64,000 nucleotides of DNA, taken from assembly GCF_964340395.1 (NCBI RefSeq), contig NC_135563.1:16256001-16320000 (forward strand). The letters are read 5' to 3'. Shown piece by piece: positions 1-43,692 of this stretch (the stretch's first letter is position 1; each line of letters begins with the position of its first letter). The translations under genes and the position numbers were made by a program. The DNA is from Glandiceps talaboti (Eukaryota > Hemichordata > Enteropneusta > Spengelidae). Under the pieces are notes generated by a model. It had not been told where the DNA came from, did no database searches, and was given only the letters and a program-made list of their open reading frames with translations.

Positions 1-30274
<30,274 letters not shown>

Positions 30275-32479
30275 CTGTCAAATATAATGAAATGGAAATT
30301 GAGAATTAAATTTGCAAAATTCAAAATGATTACTTTGCATTTATGATCAAGTCTTGCTTTCAAAATGCTTTTTGTTTATAAACGTACAAATATATCATTT
30401 CTCCAAACATAAAGACAAATATATTCTTACAAGGCAAATTTGTGTTGACATTTATACCAGACTTTTTAATTCTATAATTTTGTGTTTGTTTGTCTTGAAC
30501 TTACAGACACCACTGTAACCTTTAATTTCATGTTTCTATGCACTATTTTGCCAACCATACAATCCTACAGGTAATATAGGTCATTCTATATCTCTGATCA
30601 CAACTTTTCTGCTTTTAGACTGCAAGTTCTGTGTCAAATTGTGGTTAATGCGCAACCTAAGTAACGACAAGTTTGTTGACAATTAACATACACAACAACC
30701 GAGAAACCAAAGAAGCAAACTTGAAAATCTGATCTTTTGGGGTGTTCTGCTTTGCTAGGCATGAAGTATGGAGCTAAGAACCGTACACTTATTTTATGTT
30801 CTCCCTGATTAAGTTTAGAAAGTGACAGTATGCTCTCTGGCCACTGACTTGTGGTGTATGTTATCCCTTGCCAACTAACTACCAGATCAAATTCCACATC
30901 ACCCATGCAAGATTACATCTTTATTATTTTACAGCTTTTTGTGAGTTATTCATGCAGCACTGAATCTCTTAAGTTTCTTCTTTGATCAGGTTTACCTTAT
31001 GTATTAGCAAACAATATAAAGCAGCTCTGTTTATGAGGGTCCTATCTCTGAACCACACCATGAACATCAACAAAATTCTGATTCACAACTGTCTCCTGAT
31101 CCCAGGACCCTAAACTGTGTGCAAACATGACTTTTTATATCTGGGATATCTAAAGTTTGAATGTTGGAAGTGAGAAATCTAAATAAATAGTACAAACTAG
31201 CTGATAATTGTAACTAAGACCTACTTTATTTTTAGAAAGAGTTTGACCCTCCTTGTAGAGTTAAGCACCCAGGTTTAAATGTAAGAATTAGGTGAAAACT
31301 GTGACATCAACACAAAAAAGGAGCTTTGCTTGTTTGTGTAGGTGCACCACCTGAAGGCTAATATATAATACGCTTTCATAGCTTTCACAGCTCTGAGGGA
31401 TCACGTCATCCTTCATCCTGGTTTTAGGATGAATTATCGCATTATTGAACAATCCGCTTTAATACCACAATAAATTATACCTTTAATAGTCGACTGAAGA
31501 CTGATTCTTTTCTCTATCCAACCAATATATATATATTAAGACACAAGCTTTAGAGAAACAATCGCCGTTCTCACATTATTTCTCAATCTTTTCCATTAAG
31601 AACTAGGACAGGTGCATAGAATATTATTTTGTGCCATTAATGAAGTAGCTCTCCTCTTACAGCTATAATTGTCAATTTGTCATTTTTTTAGATTGGAACC
31701 TGTGACACTGACTAACAAATACATTCTCGATGAAAAAAGGTGATCAGCTTTGACAATTTTTCAAATGAACGAAGAGGGTTATGAAAGGAGAGGATTCTTA
31801 ACTCAAAGGTATCAGTCACAAGAACACTAGTCCAGAGACTTGCTGTGGACTCACTACCTCAAAACTAGGTGGGTGGATAGGCTTGAGATATTAGTGAGAC
31901 CAGAACAAGTCTCTGAGCTATGTGAACACACTTTTCGCATCAATAATAATTCCACTGTAACATAAATTGTGACCCACCCAAACTTATCCCCAGAACTTAT
32001 CCTTTGTCTGTTAGCAAATAACCTGATATTCCATTCAGTTCTAGTTCTGAACTATTACAATACTATTATAGCCGACATGCTTTTATTTAGAATGCAACTC
32101 TCAAATGAGCGGCAAGAATAAATTCTGACCTCTGTTCCCAAAAGAGAATGAAAATAAATATCTCTAGGTGCACATGGGTTACCAAATGGTATGTTTGTTT
32201 GTAGTTTCTTGTGGTTTGCTCCTCTTATGGCCCTACTAAAGCACTGTGTAAATAAATAATGCAACCATTCTCTAGTGTACCTCATTCATTATTCTGCTCT
32301 TGTAGGGTTTCTCATTTGGCACAGAGCTAGAATCTTGATCCTTGCTAAGACCGTTAGTTGTGATAGATTACTTTGGTTTTATTGATCAGATCCTTTAGAT
32401 ACCACTTCATTGATGAGATACAGACATGACTTGACTCCGTGAAAACCTCAAATTGTCACACTTGACTCTCAAAACTAAT

Positions 32480-32554
32480 ACACACACACACACACACACA
32501 TGCACACACACACACACACATGCACACACCCACCCACACATTTGCACGCACATG

Positions 32555-32633
<79 letters not shown>
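32480..32633. repeat. (CA)n microsatellite, interrupted
   Basis: About 150 bp with TGCA and CCCA interruptions. Confidence 0.96.
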
Positions 32634-32635
<2 letters not shown>

Positions 32636-33432
32636 ATTTGAATCAAACTGTGTCAATCTTAATAGTTGGTGAATAAATGTTATGACTGTTTCTGAATTTT
32701 ACTTAGTGATAATATTAAAGGGGGGTGCCACTCCAAGAAATAAATGTAATTTCGTAAACTTTGTGTCATGTCAGCTCAATGTGGAGCTATTTAAATACAA
32801 AATATACCAAAATATGACTTATTTCAGAGAAGATACTGGTTTTAGTGACCAATTGTGCTGACCTCCAAATGATTTGTAGGATAGTATTTAAAGAAGAAAG
32901 TATCATTTTCAATACATATGTAATCAAAATTACAGTTTTAATCCCAGAATCCAATGAAAGTTGGTGTTTTTCATATTTATGAAAAAAATCCAAAATTATT
33001 TGTAAATAAAATTGATTCCTAAAATGAGAATTTTGAAATTACATATTTTGAATAATTGCAAAAAACCACATAACATGGCAATTTTGGCTAATTTTTCTCT
33101 TTCTTACTTTTAACTTCTAACATATATAATAACCAATGTTTTCTAAAAATAAATGTACAGGCTGAAAAAAGTTGGGATTTATTTGTATGATTAGCTGCAG
33201 TAATATTTTATTCTTGAAGTTTAAGGAGTGCAATATTGTATGTCTACTCTGTACAAAGGTCAAATGAATGGCATGGTAAACATCAAGAAGATGACTATGG
33301 TAGTCCAATGTCTGGTCACTGAGATTTATCACTACATCATACATCACTGTAGTCATTGGAAACTTCATTTCTTTGTGGGAAACACACTACATTCTAAGCA
33401 TTATGGAATGTTAAATACACTTGATAATGTGT

Positions 33433-33530
33433 AGATGGAATAACTGACATAAACAAGTTGTAATGACAGAAACTACATCAGACAGAATCATTGACATAAA
33501 CAACTTGCAATGACAGATATCTACATCAGA
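33433..33530 (+). repeat. Two-copy tandem duplication, about 50-bp unit
   Basis: Each unit contains TGACATAAACAA, TTG-AATGACAGA and CTACATCAGAC. Confidence 0.88.
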
Positions 33531-34578
33531 CTATCTTAATATTTATTCAGTCTCAGATAACAGTAACAGATGTATTGGTTTTAAAATATGTAAATGAAAA
33601 AATAACATTTATTAAATGCTTTTGTATGATAGAAGGAAATTTACCCTGGCTGGCTAAGTGATTAGGTATGGATGATCAGAACAGTAGCTATCATTAGCAG
33701 TAATAGTTGTAGAGATATCCATCAGATAAAAACTGCTTGCAGTGAAGAGAATGTGTAAGGTAATCTCTCTCATAGTCTTATCCTTTCACAACATAAATAA
33801 GAATCTATCACTGTACTGCAGCTGTTTTGTATTTCTTATTTGGCTTTACCTCGATGTCAAAGGTCACAGACAGAAACAAAATAGAATGAAGTCTGTATTC
33901 ATGACCTTATTTAACCCTGAAGTACAGACTGATTATTTGCAATGATAACTTGGATGACACTGTTGTCTCCTATTTCAGAGTCTAGCCTCAATCCCCTCCT
34001 GCTGACATGCTAAATTTCTTACCTCATTTAGGCTGACTTTAACGTTAAACCTAGTATGGAGACCACATATATCTCCTTTGGTGGTCATAGTACAGACTAA
34101 TTTGATTTTGTCCTACGAAGTGTCTCCAAAGCAAATCTTTTGCATCTTCAATTTTCTAAACACATAATTCAGCTAGATGTCTTCTATGCCAGACTTTCAA
34201 TAGCCAAGTACATATTTCAGAAGATGTCTATAGAATTTAAACATTTAGGCTGTACATGAGTTCTGAGCATGTACTTGCATTGAAATCTACAATAAGGTAA
34301 CTTGGTAGGTATAGACCAAGCAGCATTTAGTCTAGGACAGGTTAAACGAAGTGAGTGAGAATGTGATGTCAGCCTAGTAGCTGGAGTAGAACACCCCTAA
34401 TATGACGCTGATGAGATTTCAGGATACACTTGGGAACTACTCTTCAAAACTGTTTTGACCTCGAGTTAAAATATGGTACATTTTATAATTTTATAAATTC
34501 ATAGAGGAAAGTGGTCATTATAGGAACAAAAAATAAGTACAACTATCCTTTTCACATCATAATTGCATGCACATTGTT

Positions 34579-34611
<33 letters not shown>

Positions 34612-34707
34612 GTGAGTGTGTGTGCGTGTGTGTGTGTGTGTGTGTGCGTGCGCGCACATATGCATGCATGCTTGTGTGTGTGTGTGTGTTTGTGTGCATG
34701 CGTGCGC

Positions 34708-34739
<32 letters not shown>

Positions 34740-34755
34740 GTGTGTGTGTGTGTGG
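34579..34755. repeat. (TG)n microsatellite, interrupted
   Basis: About 175 bp of TG with GCGC, CATGCATG and GAGTG interruptions. It is opposite in orientation to the (CA)n tract 2 kb away. Confidence 0.96.
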
Positions 34756-37700
34756 TGTGATCAAAAATAGTTGGTGAGTACAAACAATTTGAAACAGACA
34801 ATTTAGATGACTGCATGAGTCTGTTTCCATACGTCAGATATTAGTAGTAATAAGTAGTATTTGGTCAATGTAATAATTTTTACTTATCCGTGCATCTAGA
34901 AAATTGCAGAAATTTTGATATTCCTTGCAAAACTTGAGTACCCTAGCTACCCAGGATTACAGCAAGTAAGTGTTATTATCCTATCCATTACAGCATAAAA
35001 CAATCTGTCTGTTGTCTTTCTATAGATTTACAGTTGTAAACCTAGTATTTTGTGAAATTCTATCTCAGCTTAAATACTTTAAGACATGAAATTTAACTCA
35101 AGTACTCATAAATAGAGTTTTTTGTTTCTTTTCAAAAACAAAATGAGGTTTTTTTAAGACCCCCAGATAACCTAGCTTGTGGAATCTCTGCGAAGTCAAA
35201 ACAAACTTTCTAAGAGAAACCATATTTTGTTAAAACAGCATATTTTCTCAGATCTGACCGATTGGAGAATGTAACACAGGCCTGAGTACAATATATGCCA
35301 CTATGATTCAGAACAGTTGATCTTGTACTATTTTCCAAGGCCAAAAGGCCTGCACGTAGGCTCATACTTAATACATTACAATATTATTATTGGGAGGAAG
35401 GCGGTTGACTGGTAAAATATAACAACTGTAATTTTACCATCGTGGAATCTCAACTCAGAAAGTTGCTTTTGATCAATGTCACCATGAAATATTTATATTT
35501 TGAATGGCTGTTCACGAATTAATTTGTAATAAATTAATATGACTTGAAAAATTTATGTGATTTACATTTTAAAGTCAAAATTTTTGACAAAATTTCTTGG
35601 TGCACAAGAATATGTTTACAAAGAAAGTATCATTCTCATTTTTACTGCATCTTTGACAGGAGTACAATATTATGAGAGTTTTTTTGTTAATCAGCAAGAG
35701 TAGTCGTGTATAATTTCAGAATATGGGTGTGATGCAACTCTAGTGACAAAAACAGCAGATGCCATATGTCTCGACTTGTGATTATCACTGGAGGTATTTA
35801 CTGAGGGCAAAGTGGCACCAGTCCTGTAGTTTGAGAAGTGTTGACACCATCCCATTGTAGAAATGAAAGACACCAACTACACAGCATGACGGCACTCTTT
35901 GGTAAGACAAAACTTGAATTCCTGGCAGGAATCAATGTATAAAACTGATTTGTAACTTTGCTAAGGTGACACTCTCCAACTAACCCTAATTATTCACAAT
36001 TAAATCTGAAATTTAAGATGGATGATTCATTTCTAGTTGCACCGTAAATGGTACAGAATTTTAACCAAGACTGCAGCAACTAATGATATACAGTTTGCAA
36101 TATTTAGTTACTAGTCACTGAAACAAGATAGTGTACAATATGAGACGAGAGTTGGGCTTCTTTCTGCAGTTGCTTTTAGTAATGTTATAATGTGTTGAAA
36201 TTATACACAACTTCTTGCTCTAAATTGAGCAGTAAGACATTAATGTGTATACTGTGACTGACAAATGTCTAGTGAAACTAAAGTATGCCCTGAATTCATG
36301 TTCACATATCACCACAAAATTCCTGAATCTTGTTACGTTTTAGTATTGCATTCACAATGACTAGTATGCTGTTACTAAAGTTTGGAACCATGGTAACAAG
36401 GCAAAATCCACTTAACTTCCATATCTTTACCATGATACTAATATACCTTTGGTGAGGAACCATCATAGACAAGAAATTTGTATAGGGTCTATGAAGGAAC
36501 CCAGGTAGTATACTTTGGGAACTTAAGTAGATTTTACATATTACATCATTTGAAAGATTCAGTTGTTGGTCTGCGTATGTGCTTGCTACTGGTCTGTATA
36601 TGTGCTTGCTACCTATCTGAGGGTTGGAACATATTACATTAGTAGAAATGACAGATCTTTCATGCTAACCCATTACAAGGTAACCATCAATAAAATAACA
36701 CTGATGACACATCTAATACTCTTTGCTCTTAGCCAATATTATGAATGAATCCCACTATCTGATTCTGTAGGAAATTCACTCTGACTGATTCTTTCTAGTT
36801 ACTGACTTAGCAACTGCTCAATAGTTGAATTCTAACATTGTTAAAAAATAATTATAAATGGCTTGCCTGATTTCAATTGTAATATGAAGTATTTTTAAAG
36901 CATTTTCTGAATATATATCCAGTATTATGTTAGCTATGGCAGGACAGCTAGGTAAGAGTTCCTTAGATTTCTTAGAGAGGGGTTGGTTTAATTCTAATTG
37001 TATGTATAATGCTGTTAATCTTTGTCGTCTTTTGATTGTTAAAATTGATACTTCAGTACTGTCACACCAACATGTCATGGAGAGTTACCCATTGCATGTT
37101 TTTCAATGGCTTACAGAACGAGGATGTCAACATCATTTCTAACAGACAAGGGCATGTAACCAATTATCCCAATATAGGGCATCATCTTAACCAAACAGAA
37201 CCTGGCACTTTCGTTTTACACAGTAGAGCACTGTGGATGATATGTGTGTGGTAAATCCACCGGGGTAATTATGTTGATTCAAGAATTTTGTTTCTGTTAT
37301 TTCTTATTTAAAAGACCCTCTTCTTCAGAATCTAGTGTCTCCACGGTATTGTGTAGGGGATGTCTTTGAGGTACAAAGTTTTGCTTATCCTGGTAAATAC
37401 GCATCCCATTAGCATTGTTACGCCTATTAATCCTAATTAAGGGTAATTATCCTGGGTCCTAATGATGACTGTGCTCATAATCAAGTCTCCACCTTACAGC
37501 AATTCTGATTCTTATCTATTGATGTGGTATAGGTCGGTGGACTCCTCGGCAGCCTTGTGACGCAAAAATCCAATACATTGAAATGAAGCAGTGACCATTA
37601 GCTTCACAGCTAGCTTTACCCTCTCACTAATCAACCAGAAATATGCTTTTGTGAAACTCTCCACAACTACTCAAGCTGCTTCATTTTGTACACACCCATT

Positions 37701-38674
37701 GTAAAGGCTCTATTTGAAATAGTGGGTGTAGGGGAAAAAAATACCAACATACTGGCTGAACAAAGTGCATCCACAAATAGCAATGAAAACACCATGGCTC
37801 CTTGACTAGCATGATTTTTTGCATCTGTATTGTGCATATCCGGTCAAAAATTCAACTCATTTTTTTTGTTTAAAAAAGTCAATAAAATACTTGACTACTT
37901 GGCAGAGATCAGAGGATTCTACATCGTAAAGAGAGTTGGTGAATAAAGCTCTCCACTTTTATGCTGCAATGCACCTGCATTGTCACATCAATTTCGTTGT
38001 GCCCCAGTTACCCTCAAAGGATTTCTTTCAAATCCTGTCAAAATTATTGCAAGCTTCTTTCGAGCTTTTGTGTGTGTGATCCCACAGTTTCAGACAACTT
38101 TTCTTGTTTCCATGTGTTAGAAAAGATGCTGATCAAGTCATGGTGAGAAATAACATACAGCAAGGTGAAGATTAATGAGTTGGTACTCATTAAGTAAGTC
38201 TTAAGATGTCTCCATCAGACTCTTCGAGATCACCTCAAAAAAAAAAACCACCCAAAAACAATTGTATCAAATTCTAGTATGTGCTGTCATGACAAATCAA
38301 ATCGTGTGGGTAGATATTTCCATTAGCTTTTTGTAGCAATGACTGGTTTACATTTCGTTATTACGCAATACTTTTTTCTGTATGGGTTACTCTTCTCGCT
38401 ATTGAATGTCACAAAATAATTGTCCAAGCAAGTAGAATAGGTAGGATTAACCAATCAACACTGCATCAGTGGAACTCAAACTCTTACCCTTCTTTCATGA
38501 ATTGTTCTATAATGTTAGAGAAAGTTAGATAAATGTAGCAACTCACACTCTCCACATCTTTCATGACTCGTAGCGATTCGTCATACAAATATATACAGAT
38601 TGATAACTGTATCCATATCTTTTGTTCTAAATTTCAGTTTCTTGCAAACTGATTATGATCAGGGGATAGCCTAG

Positions 38675-38752
38675 TAGATTCTATGCTTGTAATTGATTTG
38701 GCTAGTATACCTACAACTCTAATAACCAAATCAAACAGAGCGTAGAACCTAT
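38675..38752. repeat. Imperfect inverted repeat, about 27-bp arms
   Basis: Arms 38675-38701 and 38726-38752 share GATTTGG/CCAAATC and TAGATTCTA/TAGAACCTA blocks. Confidence 0.6.
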
Positions 38753-38959
38753 AGGGTTAACAATCAGGGGAAGGCTTCATTCATTATCATCTTCATGTCT
38801 ACTGTACTCTTCATTTGAGTTCTCTGTTGTATACATCCATATGTGTCAAGCCTTGAGAAGGTGAAATTTTGATCAGATTGTGTTTTACATTTCGGAATAG
38901 ATGTTCAACTATGTAACAGATGAATCACAAAAAATACAAATAAAGAACTGTATCTATTA

Positions 38960-39305
38960 AAGAAAGTGTATTTATTGTATTATACCATACACAAGTAAAA
39001 AATATGGAATTTATACCCTGGTCGTTCTATATCACAACATCACATATCTAGGTCACAACAACATGTGCCTATGTCATTGGTTCTGCTGTGTTCGAAATAT
39101 GATTCGGAGCGTTCAATATTGCCATTACTTCCCTGATTTTTCTTTGATGTTACTAGTGCTGGTACAATGATGTTATTCTCCAATACTTTTCTTCATTCAG
39201 CTGGAAAGAACTCATGACCTACGTTTTGTTACTACTTGTCTAGCGATTCACAGTGATAAAGCCCCCTTAGGTCACTCATCTTTTCCTTTCCTGAACAAAG
39301 ACAAA
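38960..39305 (+). repeat. Repeat R3, copy 1
   Basis: Aligns directly with 39945-40265. Shared blocks include TATACCCT, CCTGATTTTT, ATTATTCTCCAA, TTTTCTTCATTCAG and CCCCTTAGGTCACT. Confidence 0.85.
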
Positions 39306-39944
39306 TATTTGATGATAACATCTATTTGTCTAGATCAGTACAGTGATACAGACTTCAGAAACGATCTATGAATCTAATACAGACATCACTGTTAGACAGG
39401 AAAAAAAAGATTTGAACTAAAACTTATCGATATCTTACTAGCAAGGCATTGGATATTTATTTATTTCTACTTCAGTAAGCAGTTGAAGGCTTACATTTTA
39501 ATGCTAGACCACGTAATGGAAACTGTATGTGCCAAGGAATGCTAGAATAATGACTTGTATATACCATTTCAAATAGATATAGCCATGAAAATTCCCGATT
39601 TCTTCAGGGTCAATTGACAATAACAAGATCACATTGCTATCATGTGAGAGAAGGTTGTGAGTTATAGTAAAGTTGACTAGTTGTGCCTTTTACTTAAAGC
39701 CCAAGTGACAATACCGATTTGTCACTTACCACAAAAGTTGGTTTGATGAGTGCGACAGTGAAATGTTTCGTTTAAGATGCACATGTGATACATGAGTAAG
39801 GAATTTCATTCCATTATTAATCAGAAATACAATACATCATAATTAGCACAGCATGAGGTTTTCGGAAGTTAAGTAGAAGATTCTTTGCAACCTAGTACAG
39901 TTTTTTCATCAGTTCAGATTTTTATTCAGTTCTTTCAGAGCTTT

Positions 39945-40265
39945 ATCCTTAATTATACCATGTGCAAGCCAAGTTATTGTCTTCGAACAGAAAATATGGA
40001 TTATATACCCTAGTGTTTCTACATATGACAACCCATGTCTCTGTCACTGATTCTGTGGTGCCCAAAATATGAATAAAAATGTTCCAAACCACTATCATTT
40101 TCCTGATTTTTATGCTTGAGGAGGAATAAGTATATTATTCTCCAACATTTTTCTTCATTCAGTCCAAAAACACTCGTGGCCTTAGGGTTGTCACAACTCA
40201 CTTAGTGACTCATACTGACAAATCCCCTTAGGTCACTTGTATTTTCCTTGGCTGAACACAGAAAA
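39945..40265 (+). repeat. Repeat R3, copy 2
   Basis: A diverged direct copy about 1 kb from copy 1, in the same orientation and with the same block order. Confidence 0.85.
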
Positions 40266-41455
40266 ATAGGGTGAAATAAACCCAAGAACTGCTGTTTGTA
40301 TACATTTAATAGGTCTTGTATAGAAACAGACAAAATTACAAATTTTACATTTTATTCCATGACTTTATGATGCAGAAATATTTAAATATATGCAGAAAAT
40401 ATGTGCCAGAGTGTATTTCTTTTTTCCACTTTCATTCATTGTTAAAAATATCTAGAATCTGAAAGTTCATGATTTAATCATTGCGTAATATATACATTGG
40501 TGTAGTCTGCCTTAGCATTGCAGAGAGTGAACAAATTTAGTGCCACTTTTGTCTATAAATTTGTTTGCTTTGTTTGTCAAAATCAAAGTTTTGAAAAATC
40601 TTTCATCAATATTAAAACTTTATTGTAAAAGTCAAAAAATCTTTCATCCATAAAATTTTATTGTGAATTCAAAGTTTTGAATCTCTCATCCATAAAACTT
40701 GATTGTAAACTCAAAGTTTTGAAAAATCTATGACAACTAAAGGATAGCTCATGCACAATGAAACCCCATCGACTCACCTGACTACTTCAAATAATAAAAA
40801 CATGCTTTTTGAAAGGAGACACCACAACCTTTCTTTTAGAGTCTACATGATAAATTATTTCTTCAATAGTGTTTTTCTCTGAGTAGTGATAAATCTAATC
40901 TTAAAAAGAGGAAAAACCAACAGTAAAAATGACTCTCTTGAGACTACAATGAGTTCAATCACCTAAGTTTCCTTCAGGACAATAGGGTAAGAATTACGAA
41001 AATTCCCTGTCATTTATTACTCAGGGACATTACCCATTAGCTTGGCAATGAAACCATTTCCAACTTTTCACACACCTTCATTTTAGGCTGGGGGTTCTTT
41101 GTGCGTAACCTTGGCGATGGATGAAGTGTTGTTCAAAAAAGCAAACATCCATCTTCCAAGCATCCTTGGTTTTCAGCTACCCCCATTAGGATGCTTTTAG
41201 TGTCATAGAATGAGTGGGTAGAAGTCATCACCAGCCATCTTATAACATCTAACTGTGTCATCATCACACAATGGAGAATGACATCATCTATCCTCATGGT
41301 AATTCAATGTGAAGTTTTACATTGACGATGCAAACTGAAGGACTCAATGCATTCTAAAACTGCCAATTTACTGCACACCAAAGATGATAATAAACCCTTC
41401 AGAATACAACAGTACTGTACACATTTTCTCTGTAAGTTAGTATATAACTGAATAA

Positions 41456-41752
41456 AGCACCAAGTTTGTATGTGAAAGAATAGGCACCAAGTAGGCACCA
41501 AGTTTGTATATGAAAGAGTAAGGCACCAAATTTGTATATGAAAGAATAGGTACCAAGTAGGCACCAAGTTTGCACATGACTGAGTAAGGCACCAACTTTG
41601 TACATGACTAAGTAAGGCACCAACTTTGTACATGACTAAGCAAGGCACCAACTTTGTATATGACTAAGTAAGGCACCAACTTTGTACATGACTTAGTAAG
41701 GCACCAACTTTGTGTATGACTGAGCATTTGCATCAACTTTGTGTATGTATAA
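41456..41752. repeat. 28-bp minisatellite
   Basis: About ten units containing GGCACCAACTTTGTA and ATGACTAAGTAA; the left copies are more diverged. The minus-strand open frame across it (to 41651) is repeat translation. Confidence 0.95.
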
Positions 41753-42289
41753 AGTCTATACTAGACACAAGTGAAACCAACTAGCTGTAAAGCATAACCC
41801 AATACATCACTAATAAATGGCCAATACTATTTACACAAACCATAAACTAACATAAACCAGTCAAGGTGATGAAAGAAGAAAATTATCAGCCACTGTGACA
41901 GTAATTTTTGCCAAAATTAAACATTGATCTCCAGGAATGGGCAGTTGCTGTGTTTGTGACATAAACAGGTACCAACTTATAAATGCTTTAAGATTCAGTA
42001 AATACCCCTGGATATTTTATATTTTTAACGGAACTTTTCATTCCCATTTCCCCCATAAATTCAATTGTCCCCTCCCTGTGGACAGTGTGACTAATTAACT
42101 AATGAGTATTGAATTGTTTGACAAATACCTAAATGGAAATGTATAGAACATGGGTTGGTTCTCACAGCAGGAAAGCCTCTTGATTTATTGATCTGAATTA
42201 ATTTATTAGTTTGCAGTTTCTACTTGAGTTAACTAATGACCAACTAATTACAATGTAACCACATTCCACTGCTTCTAGGTGAAGGTAGT

Positions 42290-42447
42290 CCAGAGACTTG
42301 TCATGGTGTCACTGTCTGGCCACTTGTCATAGTGTTACTGTCTGGCCGCTTGTCATGGTGGCACTGTCTCGCTGCTTGTCATGGTGGCACTGTCTCGCTA
42401 CTTGTCATGGTGTCACTGTCTCTCGCCACTTGTCATGATGTCCCTGT
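42290..42447. repeat. 26-bp minisatellite
   Basis: About six units of the type CTTGTCATGGTG-CACTGTCT followed by a variable GGCC/CGCT end. Confidence 0.94.
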
Positions 42448-43494
42448 CTAATGCTCCCTTTACTTTTAAAGATAGTTTGACATATAGTGACACAGTGCCA
42501 AGTCTCTCGGCTAATGTGAAAGTTTGTGGTACTATTAAAGGTACTGAACTATAATGCAATGTTCCAAGCATAATAGTGACTTGTTGCCCTTGCAGCATGA
42601 TTATTGAACACCAGGTTTATTCTGACTATTGTCACCTTATTCTCTGTCCTGTGGAAATGAACACAGAAAATGATATCTGTGCCTTTAAATTGTATATGCA
42701 GATGAAAACTTAAAGAAATTATACTTCCACCAGTGAGATATGACTAATTGTTCAAAATGAAATCATACCAACTGCACTGGTTAACTATCATGAAAAGAGA
42801 ACGTTTTTGAATATATCCTTCTTTCCTAAACCAAGATGATCATCATCGTACAGTATGTGTTTATATGGCAAGATGGTAAAATATTTCCATTGCAGTGTTT
42901 ATATCAAAGTGGGGCTAAAAAGGCCAGGTTCTAGCTAAGTGACAAATTGACAGTTCATTCATTAGATGTGAGAAATTGCAGTGAATGTATTTGTGGGTCA
43001 GTTTACAACTGCCATGCACCTTGCTCTTACAAGTGTTTACACTAGTTCCAGTCGACCACATAGATGATGACAAACATGTTATTGCAAATATGTTCAAATA
43101 TGTATATATTTTGGTTTTCATGTCATTTTTCATTATCTTTGGCGCTATTTGTTTTTGCAACATCTAGAGATGTGTATACAAGACATGTCATGCACTGGGT
43201 AGTATGTGATCAAACTTGCAATGAACTTCATCATGTTTATACTTTGGGTCTTAAAGGCAGATCAAGTGATGTTTTTTGATAAATACACATTGTTGAAATT
43301 TCAGAACAATGTTTACTTTCAAAATATTGGGAGTAAAAACACTGGCAGTTGTAGTATTTGATTACTGAAAAAATGGTTGTTTTATGGTTCAGTTTTAGAA
43401 ATATCAGAAACCGTTTGACATTTCAGTGAAAATGAGCCTTCTTTAGAAATCTGGATATTTAAATTTTAGATTAGCATAAAACCTATGATGAAAC

Positions 43495-43692
43495 CCACTA
43501 CAAGTTGTGATGAGGGAACTCACTATGGGTTGTGGATGAGAGAACCCACTATGGTTTGTGGATGAGGGAACCCACTATAGGTTGTGGAGCAGAGAATCCA
43601 CTATGGGTTGTGGATGAGAGAACCCACTATGGGTTGTGAATGAGAGAATCCACTATGTGTTGTGGATGAGGGAATCCACTATGGGTTGTTGA
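43495..43692. repeat. 26-bp minisatellite
   Basis: About seven units of the type CCACTATGGGTTGTGGATGA followed by GAGAA. Confidence 0.95.

Noticed and set aside
38540-38640. Minus-strand open stretch ending in a gtgag donor
   Set aside because: It reads YLYDESLRVMKDVES without LRR or cap features; chance open frame.
41304-41651. 115-codon minus-strand frame with repeated VPYLVMYKVGALLSHVQ-like units
   Set aside because: It is the 28-bp minisatellite read in one frame; no splice signals or homology.
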